64,000 nucleotides of DNA from Sulfurimonas sp. Lineage in GTDB: Bacteria; Campylobacterota; Campylobacteria; Campylobacterales; Sulfurimonadaceae. Location: assembly GCF_026991475.1 (NCBI RefSeq), contig NZ_JALXBK010000024.1, forward strand, positions 1 to 64,000, in the 5' to 3' direction. The notes beneath the pieces were generated by a model, which worked only from the letters and a program-made list of their open reading frames with translations, ran no database searches and was not told the origin of the DNA. The translations under genes were made by a program, and so were the position numbers. How positions within the stretch are numbered: position 1 is the first letter of the stretch; the number at the start of each line of letters is the position of its first letter. Below, one piece after another: positions 18,985 through 26,390 of the stretch.

Positions 18985-19012
18985 CCGCAATTTCCTTACA
19001 AAAAGGTCTCTT

Positions 19013-19828
19013 ATGGTTCGTACTATTATCCAATATCCCACACCTTTAAGCGTAGAGTATGCTACCGATGTAAGAGTGTTTGATACAGAACTATTTTCCT
19101 TGATAGAAGATCTTAAAGATACTATGAATGAAAATCATTTAGATGGATTGGCTGCTTATCAGATAGGTAATTATTTTAATGTTATACTCATTAAAAATAA
19201 CGATACTTTTATAGAGATAATAAATCCCCGTCTTATTGGACATAGTGGTAGCGTTGAGAGTGAAGAGACTACTGCTTACTATCCAAATAAAAGTGCAAAA
19301 ATTAAGCGTTTTGAGAGTGTTAGTATTGTTTATCAAGATAAAAATGGCGAAGATCAAACACTTAAAGCAAGTGGTGATTTGGCAATTTTACTCCAAAGAA
19401 AGATTGACTATACTTTTGGTGCAACCTTTATACATAAAATGTCAAAAGCAGAGAAAGAACGCTTTGAAAAAGGTATATCTCAAAAGAGTAGCGCTTCTTT
19501 AGAAAATCAAACACAGGGTGGCTACTGTCCCCGTACATTTAAAAGAGATAAAATCCTCCTCGTCTCCAACCTTCTTACAGTGTTTATTGCTCTGTTATTT
19601 GTAAGTTCATTTTTTATGCACAATAATGCAATCCTATGGAACTTACAAGTTTATAGCGCATTGGGTGTGGTAGGCTTAGATATTGTCTATTTCTTTTATG
19701 CACAGTATGAGGGAAAAAAGTATGTTTCATGTGATAGTTGTCAACTTGGAAATATTATAGGTACTGTAACTGTCTCTCTTTTGAGACTTTGTATTATTAT
19801 GCTGCTTTCATACTATTTTATTTGGTAA
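19013..19828 (+). CDS. Peptide-deformylase-like pseudoenzyme fused to a membrane domain
   Basis: A 271-residue protein. Residues 1-145 follow the peptide deformylase fold order (MVRTIIQYPTPLS, GLAAYQIG at 45-52, INPRLI). The three catalytic blocks are degraded: EGCLSxP appears as ETTAYYP (85-91), with the metal-ligand Cys replaced by Thr87, and QHEIDH appears as QRKIDY (128-133), with both His ligands and the catalytic Glu lost. It therefore cannot bind the catalytic metal in the usual way. The C-terminal ~95 residues hold three membrane helices with a CDSC pair between the second and third. It is probably co-transcribed with the hybrid kinase 6 bases downstream, so it may be a sensor or partner for it; the role is unknown. 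Confidence 0.75.
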   Translation: MVRTIIQYPTPLSVEYATDVRVFDTELFSLIEDLKDTMNENHLDGLAAYQIGNYFNVILIKNNDTFIEIINPRLIGHSGSVESEETTAYYPNKSAKIKRFESVSIVYQDKNGEDQTLKASGDLAILLQRKIDYTFGATFIHKMSKAEKERFEKGISQKSSASLENQTQGGYCPRTFKRDKILLVSNLLTVFIALLFVSSFFMHNNAILWNLQVYSALGVVGLDIVYFFYAQYEGKKYVSCDSCQLGNIIGTVTVSLLRLCIIMLLSYYFIW

Positions 19829-19834
19829 AGTATA

Positions 19835-22126
19835 ATGCAGAATAAAACTCCTATTTTATTTGCATCACAAGATGTGTTTTTAGCAAATAAATTCATAATT
19901 GTGCATCAATGGGTTGAGTATCACTCTCCAAAGAGCATTTTACAAGAGCATAATATTGATGAAGAGTATTTTATTAAAAATTATGCAAATGGTGTATTTG
20001 ACTATTTTATGGGCGTTATTTCTGGAAAAACCATTATAGGAAACTGTCCTGTTATGAAGGAACTTTTAGTCTATTTGAAGTATCGTGAAATAAGCGCAGA
20101 TGAACTTTTTGAACTCTGTAGTCATTTTAGACGCTCTATGCTTGATTTCTCTTATGATAGTAATCTTAATTCAAAACAGATTTTTGAAGAGATTTCTTAT
20201 ATTTTTGATAAAAATTTCCGTGGAATTTTAAAATTTTATACGGATGCAATTTTTCAAAAACTCATTGATGCCATACAAGAAGCCATGCTTGCTTCCCAGG
20301 CAAAAGAGTACTTCCTTTCAAATATGTCACATGAAATTAGAACGCCTTTAAATGCTATTTTAGGCTTTGTCAATCTACTTATAAATGAAGATATATCTAA
20401 AAAGCATAGAAATTATCTTAATATAATTTTAAACAGTGGTGAAAATTTACTGAGTATTATTAATGATATTTTAGACTTTTCAAAACTTAGAAGTGGTGAA
20501 TTTACAATAGAACCTAAGGTTTTTTCTTTGCATGAAGAGTTAAGCCATACAATGGAGCTTTTTGTTGCAAGTGCAAATTCTAAAGATATAACCATTATCT
20601 CTTTTATAAATCCTAATATTGCAAAAGAACTTTTTGGTGATATTTTGAGAATTAAGCAAATTCTTTCCAATTTTTTAAGTAATGCTATTAAGTTTACTCC
20701 AGAGAGTGGTGTTATAGTTGTTGAAGCAGAGTGTAATGATGGGTATCTTAAAATAAATGTTACAGATAGCGGTATAGGTATTAGTGCAGCGGAACTGACA
20801 CATATTTTTGAAGCTTTTGCTCAAGCTCAGGAGCATGTTGAGTACAATAAAAATGGAACGGGTTTAGGGCTTTCAATCTCTAATCAGCTTGCAAAACTTA
20901 TGGGTGGCAATGTTGGTGCAACTTCTATAGTAGGTGAGGGGAGTACATTTTATGTTGAAATTCCTATAGAAGTGATAAGTAATGAATGTAATATTGTTGA
21001 AGATATAAAAACATATCAAGAGTTGAAAATGGCGATTTATGCTAAAGATATGCAACTTAGTGTAAAGCATAAATCATTTATTAAATATGCTGAAGTTTTT
21101 GGAATGCAACTCGAGGTTATTGATACATTAGAAAGTAAGTGCGACATTTTTATTTTTGTACACGAAGAGCATAATGCTGCGTTTGTGCAGAAAGTGTTAG
21201 CATCTAAAAAGCATAGTATAGCGTTGATGAGTAGAGAATATGATGACTATGACAAATATAAAAGCATCAATTCTATCTGTTTTCCTCTGTACTGCTCTAA
21301 GATTCATAAAGCTTTTGATGAGTTGATAAATCCTCGTGATGATGCTGACTATGATAAAAAAATTACAAATAAGTTCAAAGGTCATATTCTTATTGCTGAG
21401 GATAATGAAGCAAATCAGGAATTGATTAAAATTATTTTGACAAAGTATGGTTTGACTTTTGATGTAGCAAATAATGGACTCGCTGCGTTTGAACTCTATA
21501 AAACAAATAAATATGATTTGATTTTGATGGATGAACAGATGCCTGTAATGGATGGAATAGAATCGGTCAGTAAAATAATAGAGTATGAAGAGTTACATGG
21601 TTTGCGACATACGCCAATTTCCGCACTTACTGCAAATGTTATAAAAGGAGCAAAAGAGCGAGGGTTACTAAGTGGATTCGATGCTTTTTTGGGTAAACCT
21701 GTCATACTTAAAGAGCTTGAGCGTCTCTTTATGTCTTATGTAAAACTCGACTCCTTTAGTATTGATAACGATGCAAAAGATGATGATAGGTTACAAAATA
21801 GTGTCATATCTGGACTAGATACACAAAAACTTTGCAAAGAGTTAATGCTTAGTAATGATGAACTGGTGATGCTTTTAACGCTCTTTCTTAAAAAGATGCG
21901 GACGACACTTCCTGATTTATGTGATGCGATTGAGTTGAAGCAGTATAAAAAAATTGCCTTACTTTGTCATAGTATAAAAGGCTCTAGTGGGAATTTTAGA
22001 CTTGAGTTATTACAAAATATTGCTGGAAAGATGGAAGTAAAAGCAAAAGAAGAAGATGAAAGTTATGATTTTATGGGGAGTTATAAAATCATAAAAGAGA
22101 AGCTAGATCAAATTAAGATAATCTAA
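19835..22126 (+). CDS. Hybrid sensor histidine kinase (HisKA-HATPase-REC-Hpt)
   Basis: A 763-residue cytosolic multidomain kinase. The N-terminal ~150 residues are helical and resemble no sensor I recognise. HisKA has the phosphoacceptor H166 in MSHEIRTPLNAILGF, and the ATPase domain has SNAIKFTP and GTGLGLSIS. A receiver domain follows with D566 in LILMDEQMPVMDG, and a C-terminal Hpt domain with H712 in CHSIKGSSGNF. All phosphorelay residues are present. There is no membrane segment, so input probably comes through a partner, possibly the deformylase-like membrane protein directly upstream. The gene converges on an OmpR-type regulator with a 22-base gap, a likely output partner. Confidence 0.92.
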   Translation: MQNKTPILFASQDVFLANKFIIVHQWVEYHSPKSILQEHNIDEEYFIKNYANGVFDYFMGVISGKTIIGNCPVMKELLVYLKYREISADELFELCSHFRRSMLDFSYDSNLNSKQIFEEISYIFDKNFRGILKFYTDAIFQKLIDAIQEAMLASQAKEYFLSNMSHEIRTPLNAILGFVNLLINEDISKKHRNYLNIILNSGENLLSIINDILDFSKLRSGEFTIEPKVFSLHEELSHTMELFVASANSKDITIISFINPNIAKELFGDILRIKQILSNFLSNAIKFTPESGVIVVEAECNDGYLKINVTDSGIGISAAELTHIFEAFAQAQEHVEYNKNGTGLGLSISNQLAKLMGGNVGATSIVGEGSTFYVEIPIEVISNECNIVEDIKTYQELKMAIYAKDMQLSVKHKSFIKYAEVFGMQLEVIDTLESKCDIFIFVHEEHNAAFVQKVLASKKHSIALMSREYDDYDKYKSINSICFPLYCSKIHKAFDELINPRDDADYDKKITNKFKGHILIAEDNEANQELIKIILTKYGLTFDVANNGLAAFELYKTNKYDLILMDEQMPVMDGIESVSKIIEYEELHGLRHTPISALTANVIKGAKERGLLSGFDAFLGKPVILKELERLFMSYVKLDSFSIDNDAKDDDRLQNSVISGLDTQKLCKELMLSNDELVMLLTLFLKKMRTTLPDLCDAIELKQYKKIALLCHSIKGSSGNFRLELLQNIAGKMEVKAKEEDESYDFMGSYKIIKEKLDQIKII

Positions 22127-22148
22127 AACTACTCCTCTATGTAGTAAC

Positions 22149-22877
22149 CTATGCCAGAAGCATTTTTGATGATGCTGTTTCAAGTTTGTTTCTGAGTCTC
22201 CAAACGAGTGTTCTTACACTATTTTCTGTTGCTCCATTCTCATCCCAAACATAGTTCATTGCCTGATCAAAGGTGACTACCACGCCAAGTTGTGCCACAA
22301 GTAGGCGTAAAAAGGCATTCTCTTTTTTTGTAAGTTTTATCTTTTTATTTTTGTAAAAAGTTTCACAAATGCTAATGTCGAGATGATAATCTTCTCCAAA
22401 AGGAACAATAGGTCTATTGCTCTCTTTTTTTGAATAAAGTAGCTTTTCCAGATTTGTTTTATCAACTTTTAAAGTATGAATGTTTTCTTCTTTTTGATTC
22501 TCAACATCAAATTTAAAAAGAGCCATTTGAATAGTGGCATGAAGCGAGTTTGGGTCAAATGGTTTTACTATGTAACCATAAGGTTCCGTCTGTTTTGCCT
22601 GCGCTATTGTGGCTTCATCACTATAAGATGTAAGATAGATAAATGGAATGTTATATTTGGCTTTGATCTCTTTTGCAAGTTCAATCCCGTCAGTACTCTC
22701 TTGGAGTGAAATATCTACAATAAGAACATCAGGATTGTGCGTTTGAATTTTATTTTTTGCCTGTTCTGGATTATCACATACTGCAACGACACTATATCCA
22801 TGTTTTTGTAGAGACATATTTAAGTTTAATGAGGTAATTTCGTCATCTTCTACTATTATTACTCGTTGTTTTTGCAT
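22149..22877 (-). CDS. Response regulator, receiver plus OmpR/PhoB-type winged helix
   Basis: A 242-residue regulator. The receiver has the acidic pocket EDD (10-12), phosphoacceptor D55 in VLIVDISLQ, and the conserved Lys in YIVKPFD. A linker leads to a C-terminal winged helix (LTKKENAFLRLLVAQLGVVVTFDQAMNYVWDENG...VRTLVWRLRNKL), typical of OmpR/PhoB. It converges on the hybrid kinase gene, and the upstream region holds direct repeats with an 11-base period, typical of this regulator class, suggesting autoregulation. Target genes are unknown. Confidence 0.88.
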   Translation of the reverse strand: MQKQRVIIVEDDEITSLNLNMSLQKHGYSVVAVCDNPEQAKNKIQTHNPDVLIVDISLQESTDGIELAKEIKAKYNIPFIYLTSYSDEATIAQAKQTEPYGYIVKPFDPNSLHATIQMALFKFDVENQKEENIHTLKVDKTNLEKLLYSKKESNRPIVPFGEDYHLDISICETFYKNKKIKLTKKENAFLRLLVAQLGVVVTFDQAMNYVWDENGATENSVRTLVWRLRNKLETASSKMLLA

Positions 22878-22942
22878 TGTATGTCCTAAATTGTGATAAA
22901 AATATATAGTGATTATATTATAACTTTTTATTATTTACAATG

Positions 22943-22986
22943 CTTGTAAGAACTTTGTAATATTATTGTTACTAAATTACACTAAT
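22943..22986. promoter_or_regulatory. Direct repeats with 11-base period upstream of the response regulator
   Basis: TTGTAA at 22944, TTGTAA at 22955, TTGTTA at 22966 and a weaker TTACAC at 22977, each exactly 11 bases apart. An inverted TTACA at 22935 precedes them. OmpR/PhoB-family proteins bind tandem half-sites with about one-turn spacing. The array lies about 65-110 bases upstream of the regulator and about 45-85 bases upstream of the GIY-YIG gene. Confidence 0.5.
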
Positions 22987-23029
22987 ATGTGATATAGTTA
23001 TACAAGAAGTCTATTTACAAGAGGTTTGT

Positions 23030-23296
23030 ATGTATTTTGTTTATATGGTGAAATGTAGTGATAATACACTCTATACTGGTATTACAACAGATTTACAAAG
23101 AAGAGTGCAAGAGCATAATGAATCTAAAAAAGGTGCAAAGTACACTCGTCTAAGAAGACCTGTTAGATTAGTCTATAGTGAAGAGTGTCAAGATCGAAGT
23201 AGTGCCTCTAAACGCGAAGCAGCAATTAAAAAACTTAAAAAAGAAGATAAATTGGGTATGATTACAGAAAAATATGGAGAATGTAATGGTATTTGA
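23030..23296 (+). CDS. GIY-YIG domain protein (UPF0213/YhbQ-like)
   Basis: An 88-residue single-domain GIY-YIG nuclease-fold protein. It has YFVYMVKCSDNTLYTGITTD (GIY and YIG positions as VYM and YTG), then the conserved R in LQRRVQEHN and KREAAIKKLKK. Members of the YhbQ group bind or cut nucleic acid but have no settled role in the cell. An SD (AAGAGG) precedes the ATG. The stop overlaps the next gene by 11 bases. Confidence 0.85.
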   Translation: MYFVYMVKCSDNTLYTGITTDLQRRVQEHNESKKGAKYTRLRRPVRLVYSEECQDRSSASKREAAIKKLKKEDKLGMITEKYGECNGI

Positions 23297-23492
23297 TTTA
23301 GAAGAAGAGTATATAGAACTTTATAAACTTTTAAAAGTGTTAGATTTAGTAAATACAGGTGGACAGGCTAAAATGATAGTTGCAGATGGCTATGTTAAAC
23401 GCAACGGAGAAACAGAGACTCGTAAACGGGCAAAGATAGTTTCTGGCGATGTTCTAATAGTTGGAGATGATGTAACTATAGAAGTAAAATAA
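23286..23492 (+). CDS. S4-domain RNA-binding protein (YbcJ-like)
   Basis: A 68-residue S4 RNA-binding domain protein: IELYKLLKVLDLVNTGGQAKMIVADGYVKRNGETETRKRAKIVSGD is the S4 fold found in YbcJ/YaaA-type small proteins. The ATG at 23286 is preferred over the in-frame ATG at 23274 because GGAG at 23276-23279 lies six bases before it. It overlaps the GIY-YIG gene by 11 bases and probably depends on it for translation. It likely binds structured RNA, perhaps rRNA. Confidence 0.85.
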   Translation: MVFDLEEEYIELYKLLKVLDLVNTGGQAKMIVADGYVKRNGETETRKRAKIVSGDVLIVGDDVTIEVK

Positions 23493-23504
23493 TTCTTCTA
23501 TAGT
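23475..23504. terminator. Hairpin across the stops of two convergent genes
   Basis: ACTATAGAAG and CTTCTATAGT pair perfectly with a 10-base loop. The stop of the S4-domain gene lies in the loop, and the 3' end of the DUF445 gene is in the second arm. It may end transcription from both sides; no strong T-run is present. Confidence 0.4.
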
Positions 23505-24208
23505 AAAAATGAACTTACAAGACCGATAAGTCCTCCAAAGACTCCTCCCCAGACAACAAGCCAATCAAGATGTTCTTTTATGAGTTTTTGGACAATCTCT
23601 TTGACCATAAGTGGTGTAAGTTCGTTTAATCTTTCATCAATGATTTTTTCAATGGAATTTAGTAAATCATTATTAAGGGTTGAATTTTGCATATGTTGCG
23701 CGAGTGTGGCATTAAAGGCTTTAGAGTTTACTATTTTAATGACAGCTGATTTCATTTTGGATGAAAATGGTTCTTTTAGGCTCTCTAAGGCACTCTCTCC
23801 TCCAAACATTCCCAGCATTCCACCAAGAGAAGACTCCATTACAGTTTTAGAAAGTGCATCAAACGCAGGTGTAAAGTCGGTCTCTTCTATAATTGGAGCT
23901 AAGTTTATCTTTTGCTCTTCATTTTGAAAAAATTTTTCAAGTTGTTCCTGTGTAAAAAACTCTTGCATTATAAGATTTTTAATAGCTTCTTTAAAGGCTT
24001 CAAAACGATTTACAATAACGCCAGAACCATATAAAAATGGTATTTTTTCAAAAAGCATATAGATGGCTAGTTGGTTTGTAAGTGCTCCTGAAAGTGCAAA
24101 AAGTCCAGTATATAAAAGAGGCTCATGGTATTTGGTAAAAGTGTATGATAGTAAAACTAATATAAACGCAGTGAAGTTGGTTATAAAACTCTTATTTAGT
24201 TGCAACAT
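23498..24208 (-). CDS. DUF445 membrane protein
   Basis: A 236-residue DUF445-family protein. It has an N-terminal membrane segment pair, with TNQLAIYMLFEKIPFLYGSGVI as the family signature region, a central helical part (FFTQEQLEKFF...), and a C-terminal membrane segment (WLVVWGGVFGGLIGLVSSFLL). Members are envelope proteins of unknown function. It carries two AAACGCAG copies (23871, 24164). A hairpin lies just upstream. Confidence 0.8.
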   Translation of the reverse strand: MLQLNKSFITNFTAFILVLLSYTFTKYHEPLLYTGLFALSGALTNQLAIYMLFEKIPFLYGSGVIVNRFEAFKEAIKNLIMQEFFTQEQLEKFFQNEEQKINLAPIIEETDFTPAFDALSKTVMESSLGGMLGMFGGESALESLKEPFSSKMKSAVIKIVNSKAFNATLAQHMQNSTLNNDLLNSIEKIIDERLNELTPLMVKEIVQKLIKEHLDWLVVWGGVFGGLIGLVSSFLL

Positions 24209-24234
24209 AAATCCTTAGGGTTTTATAAGTTATT

Positions 24235-24258
24235 AAGACTACTCTAGTGAGTAGTCTT
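24235..24258 (-). terminator. 10-bp stem hairpin between two minus-strand genes
   Basis: AAGACTACTC and GAGTAGTCTT pair perfectly around a TAGT loop, just after the cytochrome-like gene and 26 bases before the DUF445 start. It lacks a clear T-run, so it could terminate the upstream message or only stabilise its end. Confidence 0.5.
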
Positions 24259-24266
24259 GTAGAAAA

Positions 24267-24590
24267 TTAGCAAGAAGGAACGTTACCGCTGTCGCTTGCA
24301 AAGTCATGAAAGAAATCATAGTAATCTTTCATATATCTTGGTTTAAGTGCTTTGTCTTTAACTTTTGGACAAATCTTTTTAATTTCAGCTTTTAGTTTTC
24401 CAGCATTTTCAATAGCTGTCCACTCATCTTGTGTATGTTTCCCTGCGATTACACCACCATTTGCACCACAAGCTCTTTTAAGCTTTTTAGAAAATAGTTT
24501 TTGACCTTTTGCAGCATCAGCACTTGCAGCAGTTGCACCTAAAGCTAGTATTAAAGTTGCACCTAATGCAATTTTTGCGATTTTATTCAT
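24267..24590 (-). CDS. Secreted cytochrome c-like protein lacking a haem motif
   Basis: A 107-residue protein with a clear Sec signal (MNKIAKIALGATLILALGATAASADA). The mature part, KGQKLFSKKLKRACGANGGVIAGKHTQDEW, resembles class I cytochrome c (KGxxLFxxxC-x2-CHG...KHTQxEW), but the CxxCH haem motif is reduced to a single Cys41 with no following His. Two more cysteines are C74 and C107, the last residue. It cannot bind covalent haem in the usual way; C41 and C74 could form a disulfide. It may be a structural or sulfur-binding derivative of a cytochrome. A good SD (AGGAG) lies upstream. Confidence 0.7.
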   Translation of the reverse strand: MNKIAKIALGATLILALGATAASADAAKGQKLFSKKLKRACGANGGVIAGKHTQDEWTAIENAGKLKAEIKKICPKVKDKALKPRYMKDYYDFFHDFASDSGNVPSC

Positions 24591-24693
24591 AATTTTTTCT
24601 CCTTAAGTATTTGAGTCATTATATATTTTTTTATATAAAAGTAATATATATTATAAAAGTAATTTATATAATTAATCTTATAGTGTAACAATT

Positions 24694-24702
24694 TGTTATA
24701 AT
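24694..24702 (+). promoter_or_regulatory. Extended -10 (TGTTATAAT) before mrp copy 1
   Basis: TG-N-TATAAT, 41 bases before the ATG at 24744. The 24591-24743 region is otherwise only AT-rich divergent promoter DNA. An SD (TAGGAG) precedes the start. Confidence 0.5.
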
Positions 24703-24743
24703 ATCACCAAAAAATTTATTAAAAGCTTTTTAGGAGATAGTAA

Positions 24744-25820
24744 ATGCGCCAACAGATAGAAGAAATATTAAGTAAAGTCATATATCCAGGCTTTTCTAAA
24801 AATATTATGGAATTTGATTTTGTAACAGATATTAAAATAGAAGAAAAAGAGATAGTTGTTAGTTTGGATATACCATCAGCGTCTGATGAAATTGCAGAGC
24901 AGTTAACAGAAGAAATTGCAAAACGCTTGTCAACATTTAGTTCAGATATTGTAGTAAATATAGCACAACCTAAAATGCCTAGACAAACAAGTTCTGATGG
25001 TAAAAATGTTTTGCCAAATATTCAAAACTTTGTAATGGTGAGTAGTGGAAAAGGTGGTGTTGGAAAATCTACAACTACTGTTAATCTTGCGCTTGCATTG
25101 GCACAACAAGGTAAAAGAGTAGGTCTTATGGATGCAGATATTTATGGTCCTAATATTCCTCGTATGATGGGAATTGCTGATGTGCAACCAGTTTTTTTAG
25201 GTAAGACTATTAAGCCAATTCCTGCACATGGTATAAAAGTGATGTCTATTGGTTCGCTTGTAGAGCGTGGAGCTTCACTTATTTGGAAAGGTGCTATGGT
25301 TACTCAGGCGATTGAGCAGATGCTTGAAGATATTAAGTGGGGAGAGTTAGATGTTTTACTTTTTGATATGCCTCCAGGAACAGGAGATGCCCAACTCGCT
25401 CTTGCTCAGAGTCTGCCTGTAACAGCAGGTGTATGTGTTACAACACCGCAAAAAGTCTCACTTGATGATACCATAAGAAGTATGGATATGTTCACACAAC
25501 TACACATTCCTATAGCGGGTGTAGTTGAAAACATGAGTGGCTTTATATGTCCAACTTGTAATACTGAACATGATATATTTGGCAAAGGAACAACGCAGCC
25601 ACTTATAGATGCATATCAAACGCAGCTGCTTGGTGAAGTGCCAATAGAACCTGCAATTCGCGAGGGGGGAGATAGTGGACAACCTATAACTGTTATAGCG
25701 CCTAATTGTGAAACTGCTAAACGATATCAGGCAATAGCTACTAAACTTTGGGATTACCTTCAAGAAGTAAATGAGGGTGAGGGCGTTGATAACTCCTCAA
25801 TTCAGCCTACTATTTTTTAG
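24744..25820 (+). CDS. Mrp/ApbC-type Fe-S cluster carrier ATPase, copy 1
   Basis: A 358-residue protein. It has an N-terminal MIP18/DUF59-like domain (IEEILSKVIYPGFSKNI), then a deviant Walker A loop SGKGGVGKSTT near residue 101, and a MDADIYGPNIPRMMG switch. A conserved CPTC pair (C269, C272) follows NMSGFI; this CxxC bridges the Fe-S cluster in ApbC/Ind1 dimers. It probably delivers 4Fe-4S clusters to apo-enzymes. It sits next to a haem-less cytochrome-like gene and converges on the psrB2 gene, both with plausible ties to redox enzyme maturation. A second copy is at 44736, lacking the CxxC. Confidence 0.9.
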   Translation: MRQQIEEILSKVIYPGFSKNIMEFDFVTDIKIEEKEIVVSLDIPSASDEIAEQLTEEIAKRLSTFSSDIVVNIAQPKMPRQTSSDGKNVLPNIQNFVMVSSGKGGVGKSTTTVNLALALAQQGKRVGLMDADIYGPNIPRMMGIADVQPVFLGKTIKPIPAHGIKVMSIGSLVERGASLIWKGAMVTQAIEQMLEDIKWGELDVLLFDMPPGTGDAQLALAQSLPVTAGVCVTTPQKVSLDDTIRSMDMFTQLHIPIAGVVENMSGFICPTCNTEHDIFGKGTTQPLIDAYQTQLLGEVPIEPAIREGGDSGQPITVIAPNCETAKRYQAIATKLWDYLQEVNEGEGVDNSSIQPTIF

Positions 25821-25823
25821 AGC

Positions 25824-26390
25824 TTATTCAAGATAAAAGAGTTTAGGTTTTGTCTTTTTCTCTGGTTTTAAAGTAAAGTGTTTTCTCGATGAGAGCACTT
25901 TACTTATTTCACTCTCTGGGTCATCTAAATTACCAAAATATCTTAGTTTCGCAGGGCAGGTTATTTGACAGGCTGTTGTTGTTTCACCTCTGGCTAAACG
26001 AGTATCTGCGCAAAATATACACTTATCTGTTACATGGTTTTTTTCATCTACATAGCGTGCATTGTAAGGGCATGCACTCATACAAGCTCTTGTTAAATCA
26101 CACAAATCTTTATGGAGTCTGACAATTCCATTGTTATCTCTATAAATTGCTCCATTGGGGCATGCTGCCATACATGGAGCATCTTGACACTCTTGGCACT
26201 GCATCTGCATAAACTCTACTTTATCTCTATCGAGATTCCAAAAATCTCCAGAAACTTTTGTCTCCTCTTGAATCCAAAGGCGATGATTTTTTGCACCTAA
26301 ATCTATACCATTTTCCTCTTTGCAAGCCACTTCGCAAGCGTGGCAGTTTATGCAGAGTTTATAGTCAAACGCCATCCCATAGTTTGCCAT
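25824..26390 (-). CDS. PsrB-like electron-transfer subunit, copy 2, with one Cys ligand replaced
   Basis: A 188-residue ferredoxin-type subunit of a DMSO-reductase-family enzyme. Four cluster regions are visible: C13xxC16xxC19xxxC23, C65/C68/C73/C77, C97/T100/C103/C107, and C124/C127 with C140-C144 near the C-terminus. In the third, the second Cys is Thr100 (CDLT instead of CILC as in copy 1 at 29955). A non-Cys residue at this place in NarH gives a 3Fe-4S cluster, so a different cluster type or potential is possible. Its start overlaps the psrA2 stop (TAATG). No membrane subunit gene follows. Confidence 0.88.
   Translation of the reverse strand: MANYGMAFDYKLCINCHACEVACKEENGIDLGAKNHRLWIQEETKVSGDFWNLDRDKVEFMQMQCQECQDAPCMAACPNGAIYRDNNGIVRLHKDLCDLTRACMSACPYNARYVDEKNHVTDKCIFCADTRLARGETTTACQITCPAKLRYFGNLDDPESEISKVLSSRKHFTLKPEKKTKPKLFYLE

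Noticed and set aside
25824-26390. Frameshift or error as the cause of the missing Cys in PsrB2
   Set aside because: The frame and the flanking residues continue normally (DLTRACMSACPYN), so a substitution is more likely than an error, though a check is still needed.
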